This document shows positions 20,823 to 32,552 of a DNA stretch of 64,000 nucleotides, in pieces. Numbering within the stretch: the first letter of the stretch is position 1; each line of letters begins with the position of its first letter. The stretch spans positions 620,001 to 684,000 of the forward strand of contig CM061246.1 in the NCBI GenBank assembly GCA_022605425.2, given 5' to 3'. The notes beneath the pieces were generated by a model. It had not been told where the DNA came from. It made no database searches and saw only the letters and a program-made list of their open reading frames with translations. The position numbers were made by a program, and so were the translations under genes. The stretch comes from Hamiltosporidium tvaerminnensis. Its lineage: Eukaryota > Microsporidia > Dubosqiidae.

Positions 20823-21929
20823 TTACGGAAGAATAAAAAATATTTTCTCATTTTCAATCGATTTTGTTTTCCAATTGAAAAAATAGTAGTTCAAAACACC
20901 ATTTCCCGGCAAAAAATTCAAATCTTCTAAAAAAAGTTCATTTTTCATAATTAAGAGCGAATTTACTAAATCACATCCCTGGTTTTTAGCTTCTGATATC
21001 ATTTCTTGCATAATCGTAGTTGTATTGTCAGTAGAATAATAAAAAATATACGCTGTCTTGACTTTTATACGTAAATCTTTTACTAGTAACGAATTAATTA
21101 CAAAAAAACTAAAAAATTCTTTGATTTCTCCCTCTTCTTCGTTTACGTATGTATAAAAAATATTTTCTCTGTTTTTAAAATTGTATTCAAAATCTTTAAA
21201 ATCATAAACTTGATATAAATCGTATTTTTTACATTCTTGTTTGTACAGCTCAAAAACCTTTGGTAAATCACCATTTTGCATTTGTCTGATTCCTGGGCGT
21301 ATTTTGTAATTTATTTGGAAATATTCAATCATTTCGTTTTCATCTTCTGGTTTCACACAAAATTCAACATCAATCAATTTTTTAGTATTTATTGGTCGAT
21401 GATAATATCTAGATGAGGCAAAATCAAATGGAAGTTTTTTACCGCTGGTAAAAATGGCATGAAATATCCCATTTAAATTTGCTCTTCGAGTCAACTCTTG
21501 TATTATTACCGGTGCAAGTCTCTGATTTCGTAGATTTCTATCGATACATAAAAAATTTACAGACAAAAAATTTTCAACTTTGTCAGATACACAAAGTATA
21601 AGTTCTTTTCCAAGCGCAAATCCAACTAGTTTGGTTTGGTGTAATAAACAAACAGCATATTCCGGCTTTGCCTTTGGATCGTTGAGTTGCCATGCTAAAA
21701 AATCTCTAGAATATTCTAACCTGAAATCAGATGCAAGATCCTCAACATAATTCTCTTTAAGTAATAAATAGAGAGCATTAATATCTTTTTCAAAATTAAA
21801 AGTTTTAAAAACGAAAGGATCTGGCAATTTAATTGGTTCTTTTCTGATTTCTTCTGGCACCTGAATTGTTCCGTTTCCTTCACCTACTTTAATTGGCTGT
21901 GTACTCCAAAAATTATGACTGTTAGACAT
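20823..21929 (-). CDS. NMT1: Glycylpeptide N-tetradecanoyltransferase (N-myristoyltransferase)
   Basis: Transfers myristate from myristoyl-CoA to N-terminal glycines. I place the start at the ATG at 21929 (368 residues). The frame is open a further 16 codons to an ATG at 21977, but only the inner ATG has a CCCC just upstream (plus 21934-21937). Motifs in order: FWSTQPIK near the N terminus, PDPFVF, ENYVEDLASDFRLEYS, then the myristoyl-CoA site VNFLCIDRNLRNQRLAPVI (about 124-142), then YYHRPIN, and a C-terminal YYFFNWKT. Yeast Nmt1 is 455 residues; the missing part is the N-terminal extension. The C terminus is catalytic in this family; here it ends in LP. Confidence 0.93.
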   Translation of the reverse strand: MSNSHNFWSTQPIKVGEGNGTIQVPEEIRKEPIKLPDPFVFKTFNFEKDINALYLLLKENYVEDLASDFRLEYSRDFLAWQLNDPKAKPEYAVCLLHQTKLVGFALGKELILCVSDKVENFLSVNFLCIDRNLRNQRLAPVIIQELTRRANLNGIFHAIFTSGKKLPFDFASSRYYHRPINTKKLIDVEFCVKPEDENEMIEYFQINYKIRPGIRQMQNGDLPKVFELYKQECKKYDLYQVYDFKDFEYNFKNRENIFYTYVNEEEGEIKEFFSFFVINSLLVKDLRIKVKTAYIFYYSTDNTTTIMQEMISEAKNQGCDLVNSLLIMKNELFLEDLNFLPGNGVLNYYFFNWKTKSIENEKIFFILP

Positions 21930-21977
21930 AAAAGGGGTTTTATATTTTTTATTTATAATTTCATAAATCAAAAACAA

Positions 21978-23689
21978 AAGAAAAGAACAAATTCATCCTT
22001 AAGAATCAGAAATTACAAATATATTGTTTGACTACAAAAACAAGAGAAAAGAATAATTTTATCTTTAAGAATCTGAAATTGCAATTTATTAAATTAAACT
22101 TAGAAAAATCCTAATTTTAAAATTCTGAATTGGTATAAAAAACACACCGGAATGTTTTAGAAAATGATATTTAAATTCTTGGACTATTGAAATATTATTT
22201 TAAATGATGATGTAAATGATAAGAAAATTATATTTAAATTGTTCGCATATTAACATTTTATTTTAAATGATGATTTAAATATATAAGAAAATTTTCACAT
22301 AAATGTTACAAATATTTTATTAGAGTAATTCTAAGATTCAAACATATATTTTATTATTGAAGTATTGATCTATACGACATAAAATAGGAACAATTGACTA
22401 TAATTGAAAATATAAGACATATTTGATTATTTATAGTTAAGAATCTTTTATCTTTCTGTCTTTATAAAAAAAATAATATTTATTATTTTTGAGAAGGTAT
22501 ATTTATGATCGATGTTTTTTTCGAAACAATATTAATTCGGATTTTTTTACTTATAGTATTCAACCGTGTGTTGGTATAAACTGTTCTAAATATTTCTGCT
22601 TTCTTTTAGTTTGTGAGCAAATAAATTAAAAATGTCTATTTTTATACAACTTGAATCTAAATTGATATAAATTTTATAGTATTACTAATCAAAATCAAGA
22701 CCTGCATTTTTTTTAAATGAATTTTTAATGAAAATTATCAAATATCTACTAAATATTTTGGTTTAAGTCCCGGTTTAGAGCAATAATAAAAATTTCTTTA
22801 TAACGAGTGTTTTTTCAAATTTAATTATCTGATTTTTTGACTGGTTTTAATCCTGCATTATTTTGGATTATTACAGTGTGTTTCTGTGCGTAATAGTTTC
22901 GATTATACTTTTGTTTAAGTTTTTCTACTCTAGTTTACTTTGATTAAACTTTCGTTTTTATTTAGTAATCGAATCTGAGTTCATTTTTTAAATAGATTCA
23001 CTCTGGTTTATATTCAATAAAATATTCTGCAGAATCTATAATATATCCTGGACTGCCGAGAAGTGAAAAAGTATTATTTTGGGTTTAAAAATCAATTGTG
23101 TATACATATATTTTCAAAAAAATTATAAGAAATCTCTTCAGCCATTTATTAATACTATTAATTTTTTTTATATGTATTTAAGCAAAACAAACGCATTTTT
23201 AGGTTAATTTATTCTCAATTTGATTCTAACTATGTAATAATCATAATATAAATAATATCGTGTTAGATTATGTTTAAGATGCTTATAATTAAGATGTAAT
23301 TTTTGGTTTCAATTTTAGGCGTTTGTGGATAATGTTTTGTAGGAAACTAAATATTAAAGTTACTGAAGCAATCAATTTTTTTTTAATTTTAAAAAAAAGT
23401 CAAAGTAATTATTAGAAAAAATTAAAGCAAGCCTATTGATCAATGTTTTTTCATCAAGAAGCGATCTATCAATAAGGAATTGAAAACATTTTGTTAGGAT
23501 AGCCTTGCTCCTTGCTAGTCTCTTAAAGATATATTTAACAATATGTGTGCATTCACACAGCGCACGCCTAACAAATTTACACCTTTCTTTGATCGCACTC
23601 TTTTTAATTTTTGTTCGATGTTCCTAAATGGTCTTGATATTCATATATAACGATTTTATATTTTCAGGCATGTGTATAATTGATTTAAA
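21978..23689. other. AT-rich gene-free DNA
   Basis: Two diverged tandem blocks of about 65 bp lie at about 21965-22100 (ttaagaatc.gaaatt repeated), just upstream of NMT. A second loose duplication (tttaaatgatgat) lies at about 22195-22280. No gene seen. Confidence 0.5.
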
Positions 23690-23830
23690 TTTATCTTTAT
23701 ACATAATAACATTAATTTTTGAAACTTCTGACAAACCTAGGCACACAACTCGTTATAAACCCACCTGGTTATATCTAGTTCAATGTTAATAATTAAAGCT
23801 ATAAGAATATCCGCTCTGCATAGCAAAATT
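23690..23830 (-). repeat. Fossil of the LINE 3' UTR
   Basis: Plus-strand bases about 23735-23775 (cacacaa, ttataaaccc, cctggttat) align with 273-310 of the LINE 3' UTR (cacacaaa, ttataaaccg, cccggctat). A further block gaatatccgc near 23808 matches ccatatccgc at 315. It is much diverged and lacks the (TTTTA)n tail. Confidence 0.4.
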
Positions 23831-23949
23831 AATAACTATATGAACTTGTATTTCAATAAATTTTGAATTTTGAATTGGATCTATTATCCAATCCCCTATG
23901 ATTCCGAATACAGCAGATTAAATGAATTAAATGTAAAAATAAAAAAAAT

Positions 23950-24185
23950 ATGTCAAAAACAAATGAGCTCGCGTGGAAATCAGACTGTGACTTGGTAAAC
24001 ATAAAATAAGAAGGTTTACAAAGAAAATAGAAAACCTATTGAATGTTGAATGGTTTAAATCTTAAAAATCAGCTTTCTGTGAAAAAGGAATAAACCCAGA
24101 AAATGTTGGGGTATTGATTAGCGGAAAAATACGTTGGCGTTTCATCGGTTCATCTTCAACGACGAGATACATAAGAAGACCATAA
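23950..24185 (+). pseudogene. Unidentified pseudogene with frameshift and stop
   Basis: An ATG at 23950 opens a 19-codon start (MSKTNELAWKSDCDLVNIK) ended by TAA at 24007. A second frame at 24015-24185 reads on with a single internal TAA near 24063 (NPENVGVLISGKIRWRFIG). Its residue pattern and GC level are unlike random AT-rich DNA. I recognise no family; it may be a decayed mobile-element gene. Confidence 0.35.
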
Positions 24186-24851
24186 TACGCTACTAAGTAT
24201 TTATTTGAATTTTATATTTTCAATTACCTTTTTCCAAGTAATTTATTTTACATTGTAAATCAGTATATTTAAAAAACAAGATGCTTATGACTAATATTCA
24301 ATTTAGCTTCAATTAACACCACTCCAAAGGAAACTGAGCTACTATTTTTAGAATATATTTAACAATGTTCGAATTCTCCTGTTCTGGATAAATTAATTTT
24401 TTCGAAAAATTTATTCAGAACAAATAACTTACATGATTTTTTGTTTTTATTTTTTCTGCATTAATTTTTATAGTTCAGAGCTTTACAGATTATGTGAGCA
24501 TGTTTACTTTGATTTGTTTATTTGCTGATTTCTTTTGAAATTTATACCAAAACCATTGAATTATCTTTGTGTGAAGCTTTTGTTCGCTTTTGATTTTTCT
24601 CTAAGACAATTTTAATTGAGTGTTTTTAGTTCCAAAACTTTTCCAGACAATTTATACACTTATTATTATTATTTAATAGCTCGCTCCTTTCCTAAGTACA
24701 GAATACAATCCAAAGATGAATCATAGATTCACCAAGTTATAAGTGTTCTAAAGATAGTTTTCTTTTGATTGGTTAGAGTGTCAGCCTCATGCAAAAATTA
24801 TACGCTCATAGCACAAACAATCTGAATAAATTTAAGTTTTTCTGTTTCATG
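24186..24851. other. AT-rich gene-free DNA
   Basis: Nothing recognisable. Confidence 0.5.
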
Positions 24852-26735
24852 ATAATTGGTAGAGGCAGGATAAACACTTTCAAAACTATCTGCTTAGCAA
24901 TGAGCGTGTGAAAATTACGTGAAGATGCTTTTTTGTAAAATTGATACTATCCTAACCACATCATATTTTCAGTTCTTCTATTGGAATTATTTATATAATT
25001 CAGTAATGTCCCGAAGACGACAACGACTCACCTCGAAATGTTTAATCGGTTAAAAGAATTTAAGGCATCAATAAGAGTGAGCCAATTAAGATATGTCTCT
25101 TTGTATTTTCATAAATTTTTCAACCAATAATAGTGAGTAGAACTAAACATAAAACAATTAAAAAGATTCTATTGGTTCAAAAATATATTTAATATAAAAT
25201 TGGTAAATTTTCTTCTAAATTAAATTATTTACCCAGAATAACATAATAAATTTGTTTTTTTACTTTCTCTAACGTCATCTTTAAAAAAAATTTAAATTAA
25301 TTTTTTCTGATTTCTTTTCTAAAAATTTAGGGTTGCATAAAAAATTTTATTATACGAATGATATTTTTTTCTGTTTTTCCGTGCAATTTATTTATGTTCT
25401 CAATAATAATTGCATAACACAAATATTGCTTGAATAGCTTCACAGAACTTTATATTTGATTAAATCAAAAGATTTTTAAAAAAAATGACTAAGAATTTAT
25501 ACAATAAATAGACTAATTAATGCAGAATCGTTAAAAAACACGGTGTTTTCAGGCAAAGAAAATTCCTAATCGGAATAAATTTAAGCGAAAAAAACGACAG
25601 AATTGAATAAAAATAGGTGGGAAGTGAACAGGCTAAACATAAAATGCCGAGCAGAGGCTCTGAAAAATTGAAAGTAAAAAAAATAGAAGAAGGAGAATAT
25701 GCTAATTAAAAAATATCCTAAATTTTATTGAGAAATTGTTTGAGAACGGTAAATAATCCAAACATTGAAGACTAAAAGATATACAAGAACAGACTAGTTG
25801 AGAGTATATAATGATTATTGAAAACTTTAAGAAAATATGGCTCAGATAGTGAAGTTAAGGATTATTTACGGGATTTTTTTTCTTAGGAATGATAAAGAAA
25901 GTTCGTTTCTATGAGCTTAACCTCTAGTTTGTATATAAAAAATATGATTTACAAATAGTGAAAGTTTTTCTAAAAATAATTCCTCAGTTTTTTATGCAAC
26001 CAAATTTGAAAATACAACCGAATGTCTAGGTAATTCATTACAAAATCACTAAATCTTAGCTTTAATTGCTCATTGAAATTACAACTTATTAGGAGCTCTG
26101 GCTTAATTTACTATAAATTTTACCTGTCACGATAAAGCAGCTCTCTTTTCCATTCGTTTATACCAAGGTTACTGGGATCTTTTATAGATCATCTGGCCAT
26201 CTAGTTTTAAGTCGACCAGATATTTTCGACTTTTGGGATTGAACATATATACCTTTTTTAATGTTATGTGGAAGCCTAGCCTTGCTTAATCGAATCAGAA
26301 GACTTTATACTTGGCAGATAGTGAAATATATACATCTTTGAAGCTTAGGGAAGCTAGGCAGCTAAGTATAATTTTTTTATAATATTTTTACGTTTCGATG
26401 TGCCCTGTAATCGTCGAATGTGTATCCTAATCAGATGATTATTTTATTTAAAAGCGTGGCCTGGCGAAAATACTTCTACGTAGGAAATGCCTAAAATAGG
26501 TTTCGAACTGTCATCACTGTTCTAGCAACAGATATTAAGAACACAGAAATTTCCAGACATTAAATGAATCTTACATATCTTTTAGATGAAACGCAACGGT
26601 TTGTAGTTATCTTACGAGATACAGATACCAAGAGGGTGTAGCTATCGATGTTAAACCTAAAACTTTTGAGTTTATAAAACAATATAGTACGTGCCACTTT
26701 TCAAAAATACGTAGTATTTGAATAATTTTTTTTGT
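24852..26735 (+). mobile_element. Element A, old copy split by element C
   Basis: The 5' part (24852-24995) keeps the A head: AGGATAAACACT, TCTGCTTAGCAATGAG and CGTGTGAAA. The sequence resumes at about 25955 with gaaagtttttctaaaaat and gttttttatgcaacc. It runs to the 3' end near 26735 (gtgccacttttcaaaaatac). The gap corresponds almost exactly to element C at 24996-25945. A further unmatched stretch lies at about 26060-26260. Confidence 0.65.
24996..25945 (+). mobile_element. Element C copy nested in element A
   Basis: About 950 bp, aligned end to end with the minus-strand copy at 33330-34280. Both begin TAATGTCCCGA and end near ttctatgagcttaacctctag or ttctacaagctaaacatctag. Near the start a relic frame reads THLEMFNRLKEFKASIRVSQ, which resembles the thumb-side part of Ty3/gypsy reverse transcriptase. 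A few shared blocks downstream (GTGAACAGGCTAAACATAAAA) are not identified. It is full of stops. Confidence 0.5.
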
Positions 26736-27308
26736 CACATATTATAAATTGGGTAAATAATAAGTTCCTCGAGAAAGTTCACTCAATTATCGTTTCTTTA
26801 TATTATGAATCTAATGATTGTATTTTATTGACCTACTTAGTACCATAAAAATAATACCAAGATAAATATCACAAAATTTCTTCATAAGATCAATTTTTAC
26901 CGTTTAATGTTCTGATTTTTTATATTATTTGCTTATAGAACCATTTTCTAAATCACATTTAAGAATCTAAGCAATTTACGATGTTAGAAAAATAATTTAA
27001 TTCCTAATTTTCAATATATAAGAAATTTTAAATAATATATAAGAAGGCAATAACAAGGAAAATTCTCACTATTTAATTGTTTCAAAGTTACTTTGAGTAC
27101 GAAATATATATCAAGTTTATATTAGATTAATACAGGGATAAGCAAATGAAATTATATATATTTAAACTCAGAAATTATTAGAACCAATTGTAAAAAACAT
27201 TTTGAAATAAAGGTAACATTGCTCAATTAGAATCCTTTTACATACAATAAGAAAATAGTTTTTAACTTAAACATTAAATTTATTTAAGAATACAAATTTC
27301 ATTCCTGA
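26736..27308. other. AT-rich gene-free DNA
   Basis: Nothing recognisable. Confidence 0.5.
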
Positions 27309-27857
27309 TTATTCAAGTATTTCTTCTAGGTTTTTTCGGTTAAAATCTTTCTCATGTTCAAAAGTATTTATTACAAATTTTTCTAAATCTTCATCTATTG
27401 ACACAACTGTTTCGTTTGTATTAAATAAAAACTCTTCATTATAATCTCGTTTACTCAATATATCAATATGTTTATATGTTTTTGTCTCTAATTTGACTGT
27501 ATTGATTCCATTACGTGAATCTTCGTGATTAATTAACGATATAACATTATATATTTCTCTATTTCCTATTTCCTGTAAACATGCCATTCTCTTGGTTTCG
27601 AGTAATATTACTTGATTCTGAAGCCTTTCCACCGTATTCTCTATAATTCTAATCATTTTCAGATTTCTTTTGGCACTTTCAAATTGTTTTTCTTTATACA
27701 ATCTACAAACAGTGGTTTTCAATTCTAATAAGTTTTTGTCTTGAAAAGAAATTTCTCTTTTTAACACAATCAATGTATTATTAATATATCTCATTATTTC
27801 TTCGATATTTATTTTTTTTGGCTTCATAGAATTTTTCGAATTTAAAAATGAAAACAT
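27309..27857 (-). CDS. Snf7/CHMP family protein (ESCRT-III subunit), probable
   Basis: A 182-residue, mostly helical, charged protein starting MFSFLNSK, like the short N terminus of Snf7/Vps32 proteins. About residues 18-110 form two long amphipathic helices (EEIMRYINNTLIVLKREI, then SAKRNLKMIRIIENTVERL) with the basic first half typical of the Snf7 core. The C-terminal third is acidic (EDLEKFVINTFEHEKDF, then NLEEILE), fitting the autoinhibitory and MIM-bearing tail. ESCRT-III polymers remodel membranes at endosomes and in cytokinesis. Unlike the other housekeeping genes here it has no CCC near the ATG. A generic coiled-coil protein is the alternative. Confidence 0.55.
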   Translation of the reverse strand: MFSFLNSKNSMKPKKINIEEIMRYINNTLIVLKREISFQDKNLLELKTTVCRLYKEKQFESAKRNLKMIRIIENTVERLQNQVILLETKRMACLQEIGNREIYNVISLINHEDSRNGINTVKLETKTYKHIDILSKRDYNEEFLFNTNETVVSIDEDLEKFVINTFEHEKDFNRKNLEEILE

Positions 27858-28092
27858 GACATTTGAGTTCGTTTTTGTTTATATATTTTTGAAGCAAATA
27901 ATGTTTTATCTGTATTATAATTATTATCATTTTAACTATTAAAAAATTTTAAATATTGTTTCGATTAGAATTCATAATTACCATTTCTTTATTTGTAAAA
28001 AATTTGTTTAATCAAAATTTTATGTTTTTTAATCTATAATTTTTGTAATATATATAAATATTTTATTATAAGATTCTTTACATTAGTTTGTA

Positions 28093-28104
28093 CTACTATG
28101 ACTA
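28093..28104. repeat. Target-site duplication of element A copy at 28.1 kb, left
   Basis: ctactatgacta, repeated exactly at 28835-28846. Confidence 0.75.
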
Positions 28105-28834
28105 CTTTATTTAAAAGTATCACATCTTTTTAAAATAGTGGCAAGTGTTATATTTGTTTTTATGACATTAACGCAGTTCTAGGTTTAACATAAATAACTG
28201 CTACCCCAACACTCCATCGGTAACCCCTGCGATACCTACTTCCCAAAGCCTTTCATCTATCAGGTGTGTAGAACCTAATTAATAGGCGAGGCAGTTGCCC
28301 GGAGTTCGTTAATGTCCGTTGCATGGAGTGTGATCGAAGGCCGAAGCCCCCCCTGGGCTCCCCCAAGACTATGCAGCATTCCCACTTACTCTACACTTTC
28401 TGAACCCAATAAACTTCTAGCTAAGATATATTTCAGAGATTTATATGGGGTCCACCTAGACAGTGCAATGTCATACCAACAGGTATAACCTGCTACTTAG
28501 CTCTCCCGGCTTTTAATGGGTTTTATTTTTATATCTCCCAGGCGCTAAGTCTTCTAACCCGAGTGAGCAAGGCTAGGTTTCCATGCTTTTACATGGCAAT
28601 TACCTACATGTTCAGCTGCGGTCTGCAATCTGGTTACATAAAAAACTACAAATAAATTTGTAGAAAAAGTTTCTCCGTTTCTTAGACCTCTCCTCCTCAT
28701 AACAACTCTCATTGAACAACCGAAGATGTAGTATGGTTTTATTCCCACCAAAAATCCAAACAATGATCTCACACTAGTTTCACACACTCATTGCCAAGCA
28801 GAAAGTTTTTTATGTGGTTATCCTCCCTCCACTT
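28105..28834 (-). mobile_element. Element A, young copy
   Basis: 730 bp between perfect 12-bp target-site duplications. The minus strand starts AAGTGGAGGGAGGATAACC and ends ACTTTTAAATAAAG. It keeps the GGC-UUCG-GCC hairpin and the CAGGTTATACCTG inverted repeat. The frame at 28554-28787 is a GTG-started artefact. Confidence 0.8.
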
Positions 28835-28846
28835 CTACTATGACTA
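28835..28846. repeat. Target-site duplication of element A copy at 28.1 kb, right
   Basis: Exact match to 28093-28104. Confidence 0.75.
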
Positions 28847-29214
28847 TACATTTATGTATTTTTATTAAAAAAAATGATAAAATATTCGATTTCCTTCGTG
28901 ATTCATTTTAATATAAAAATAAAGTAACGATCAACAAATAACATATTTATCATAAATATTTTATGATTATAACTTTGCGATTAGAAGATAATTTTTGGTT
29001 TGTATTTGGACTAAATTTTATAAACTTAATTTGTATTTTAGTAAAATTTCAATGGATCTCTATATATTGTTTCTAAAATATTATTTTAATTATTATTCTG
29101 CTATATGAAGTAAAAAAATTATGATTATGAACATATTTTTGTTTCAGTTAGGGCATAGTATGATTATTGTTTAGTTCGCCTTTTTTGCTTTAATATTTAT
29201 CATTTTGTTTACAA
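28847..29214. other. AT-rich gene-free DNA
   Basis: Nothing recognisable. Confidence 0.5.
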
Positions 29215-29893
29215 TGGTAGAGGGAAGATATCCACAATAAAAATTTTCTTCTTGGCAATGAATAAGTGAAGTTGAAGTATGAAATAGTTGTTTAGATTTT
29301 TAATGGGAATAAAACGAAATTGTTTTCGGTTGTTACGAGTTGGTATGAGGAGAATAAAGTCCATAAAATAGCGAAATTTTTTTTAGTTTTTTATGTAACT
29401 CGATCTGAGATCGGAGCCGAACGTGTTGATAATTGGCATGCAAAACATTTTAATCTGGCCTAGCACCTTCCTGTTAGAAGACTCAGGACCTGGGAGATAT
29501 AAAAATAATCCTTTAAAGCCTGGAAAGAAAGATACTGGTTATACCTGTGGTATAACATTGCACTGTCTAGGCGGACCTCATGTAAGTCATTGAAATATAT
29601 CTTAGCTAGAAATTTATTAGGTCCGAAATTTTAGGGCAAGTAGGAATGCTGCTTGGTCTTGGGGAGCTCAGAGAAGGCTTCTGGCTCCGATCAAACACCA
29701 TGCAATGAATCTTATCAAACACCGGGCGATTGCCTTGCCCATTAAATAGATTCTACACACCTGTTAGATGAAAGGGTTGGGTAAGTAGATATCGTAGGGG
29801 ATGGTGATACAGTGTTCTGGGAGCAGTTAGATATAAAACCTAGACAGCGTTAAGACAAGAAAACAACTTAACACTTGACACTGTTTTAAAATT
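29215..29893 (+). mobile_element. Element A, intermediate-age diverged copy
   Basis: Full-length alignment to young copies: agagggaagatatccaca at the start, then cttcttggcaatgaat, aacattgcactgtctaggcg and ggaatgctgc. It ends in cttgacactgttttaaaatt. Many substitutions; the UUCG hairpin is lost. Confidence 0.7.
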
Positions 29894-30496
29894 ATTGTAT
29901 ATTTTGAAGGATTTTGTTTAAAATTACTTTTTAATTTCCTTATATTAAAATTCTTTAAAACTACGATTGAAATTTTTTTAGATTTAATGAAGTAAATATA
30001 TTTTCCCGAAATAAAAATACATTAATATGAGAATGAATATCTTACACTTTAAGTTGTCTAATACTTTATTGATCAATAAAGGAACTAATATTTTATCAAC
30101 ATTCCTCATATTTTTCATGCGACATTTCTCATGTCAAAATAAATATGGGTATAAATGCTATTTTTTATCCGCCGCGAATCAAAATAGCGAAGAACACAGG
30201 CATTATTAAAGAACATTCCATTTTTTTAATTTATTATTTTCTAAGAAAGTATTGAATTATTTTTATTTATTCGATATAAACTTAGCATTTATCCAATCCT
30301 ACCATGCAAAAACATACATTGAATGAATATAAACGTGATTTTTTACATTAAATTATATCAATTTATAATTTTTGAATCGAAACTTTTAATGAAATAATAA
30401 ATACTTAAATACTACAATATAAATCTAAGGAAAAATGATAAATTATTTTTAATATATCATTTAAAAATATTATAAACACATTCTAAGTCACCAAAA
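29894..30496. other. AT-rich spacer
   Basis: A 60-codon plus frame at 30027-30209 was judged chance. Nothing else seen. Confidence 0.5.
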
Positions 30497-30976
30497 ATGT
30501 TATTTTTGATATGTTTTAGAAAAAATAAAAAGATATTTTATATTAGTATCTTTATTCTTGTATGTATAATACTAACGATATTTGGATTTATATATTATTT
30601 GGCTAATTGTGTACAAGTTTGTTTGGAACATACAAATTTTATTCAAAATTTAAAGAATGGAAATAATATGCTTGATACAAAATTTAATTTTCAAAATAAT
30701 TCGGTTTTCGATTTGTCAATTTCAGATATTTCAATTGAATATAAAAATAATGTTGAAAGTGAAGATGTTTATATCTTTAATGAACAAAACAATAAAGAAT
30801 TATTTATAGAAATTAAAATACCAAGTAAGGCTACTTTGGAGAAAAGGATACAATTTATTATTGAAAGAACAATCGATAAAAATGAGTTAAAGCGATCCAA
30901 AATAATTGTAGCAATAAAAAAATGGAAAAAAACTGTATTAAAAATTTCTATACCACTCGAAGAAATACCTATTTAA
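30497..30976 (+). CDS. Single-pass membrane protein, unknown function
   Basis: 159 residues. After a short basic N terminus (CFRKNKK) comes one strong membrane span (about 12-37; IFYISIFILVCIILTIFGF), then a soluble, mainly beta-rich domain of about 115 residues. That topology implies a type II protein or an uncleaved signal anchor with the bulk outside the cytosol. The start of the soluble part (FNFQNNSVFDLSISDISIEY) is loosely reminiscent of LEA-2/WHy domains, but I cannot support that firmly. No CCC motif precedes the ATG, as with the secreted genes further right. Confidence 0.55.
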   Translation: MLFLICFRKNKKIFYISIFILVCIILTIFGFIYYLANCVQVCLEHTNFIQNLKNGNNMLDTKFNFQNNSVFDLSISDISIEYKNNVESEDVYIFNEQNNKELFIEIKIPSKATLEKRIQFIIERTIDKNELKRSKIIVAIKKWKKTVLKISIPLEEIPI

Positions 30977-31345
30977 TAAAAAGAATATGTTTTTTTTGAT
31001 TATTTTAAAAAGCAAGGAATTTACTATGGAAGGGAAAGGTAGTATTTTAATAAAAAATTATATTTTGTTTGGATAAAATATACAAAATAAGAAACCTTCC
31101 GAATTAAATAAATTTTTATAAAAAATTGTTTCTTCATCGCACGTAATAAGAAAAGAAAGAAATTTAGTAGGAAAAATATAAAAATTTAATATATAGAGCC
31201 CACTATCAAAAAGTAATAAAAAAACTCAATAAAGTGACGGTTTTTGTTTCAAAAACAACTTGAAAATATATAATTTGGTTTTGAAGAAATAAATATTTTA
31301 ATAAAATTTGCTTTTTGTTTAAAAACTATTGAAAATTTATAAATT
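30977..31345. other. AT-rich 3' intergenic spacer
   Basis: Between convergent genes; nothing seen. Confidence 0.5.
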
Positions 31346-31570
31346 TTACTTCGGATGAACAGAATCAAGAAGCATTCCTTTTCGTTTAATACTTCTCTTC
31401 TTTTTGGCTCTTCTTAGTTCTTTTTTTAATTCTTCTTTCTTTGCTTTGGTAATTGCTTTATTTTTTTTACGTTTAAAAGATTCAATAAATGTCTTTCTCG
31501 ATATATCTAAAAATTCTAATTGAACTTTTTCTTTTTTCTTTTTTACTAAATCATCGAATTTTATAGCCAT
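31346..31570 (-). CDS. Small basic protein, possibly Rrp17/Nol12-like
   Basis: 74 residues from the ATG at 31570. The frame extends four codons further only to a TTG, and the ATG has CCC at -8 to -6, which fixes the start. The sequence is very Lys/Arg-rich. A core (EFLDISRKTFIESFKRKKNK) followed by AKKEELKKELRRAKKKR matches the pattern of the Rrp17/Nol12 family (F-x-x-x-x-R-x-x-F-x-x-x-F-x-K-R-K, then a long basic helix). That family works on 5' ends of pre-rRNA in the nucleolus. The protein is much shorter than fungal relatives, so the call is tentative; a generic nucleolar basic protein is the alternative. Confidence 0.5.
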   Translation of the reverse strand: MAIKFDDLVKKKKEKVQLEFLDISRKTFIESFKRKKNKAITKAKKEELKKELRRAKKKRSIKRKGMLLDSVHPK

Positions 31571-32034
31571 ACAGAGGGACAAAGAAAAATTTAATTTAAT
31601 CGGAAAAACTAACCCGTTGTTTTATCCTCTTTATTTAAAATTAAATCCAACAGTAACAATAAAATGTGCAAAGAATAATTTTAATACTTCGTATTTTAAT
31701 TATCTTTTCTTTGATACGGAATTCAAAATCAAGTATATTTCATTGGTCTTTGTTTCAATATAATGCTTTTTCTTCAAACATTTTATCTAAATAAAAAATT
31801 TAAAACAAAACAATAAATTGATACTTGTAGCTATTATAATCTGATATATAAGCATATATTTAATGATTCATTACTTCCATATTGGAGTATATAAACAAAA
31901 TAATCACACCAGAGTTCACACCAACTAAAAATAAGATTTAAGAAAGTAAGAATCCAAAATATCAAACCTTAATATTGCAAATAGTGGCAGGTTGGTTAAG
32001 TAACGATATAAATTACAAACATAAACAATGAGAT
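31571..32034. other. AT-rich gene-free DNA
   Basis: Only the CCC start motif of the previous gene (plus GGG 31576-31578) is notable. Confidence 0.5.
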
Positions 32035-32275
32035 TTATACTTACTTACTTATTTCATTCCCTTTTTACCTCTCGGTGTCGAGGATGAACAACTGGAAGTG
32101 TTCCAATTTCTTCTTTTAATCTGTTATAACTCGAGATTACAGGGGATTTCCCTATAGATTCAATGTGGTTTGTATCCCATCAAAATCTCAACAATGATTT
32201 TTATTTCAACTTCACAGACTCATTGACAATTAGATAGTTTTTAATTTGGATATCCTCTCTTCACCCCAAATAAGG
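32035..32275 (-). mobile_element. Element B copy 2 (best preserved)
   Basis: The minus strand begins near GGGGTGAAGAGAGGATATCC and passes through the head shared with element A (CAATGAGTCTGTGAAG, ATCATTGTTGAGATTTTGAT). It then diverges to an element-B-specific body (CGAGTTATAACAGATTAAAA, CATCCTCGACACCGAGAGG) and ends in a TAAG-repeat tail (AAATAAGTAAGTAAGTATAA). No clear target-site duplication was found. Confidence 0.65.
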
Positions 32276-32552
32276 GTTAAAATGTAGAAATAGCAAGGAA
32301 ATGGAATAACCAATGCTATTATGTTAAATAGTTATGAAAAAAATAAATCATCAATAGGATGTTAAATAAGTAAATTATAAAATAGAAACATGGGATATAT
32401 TATACGAACAATTAAAATGTTAAGTTAAAGGTTTTGGTCTTCGTGCTATGTAATCAGAACAAAGAAATGACTAATTTAAGTTCATAATTCTATTATAAAA
32501 ACCTCTAATTTTCTATATAAAAGGCCCAAAACAAATGAAAAGTTAACAATTA

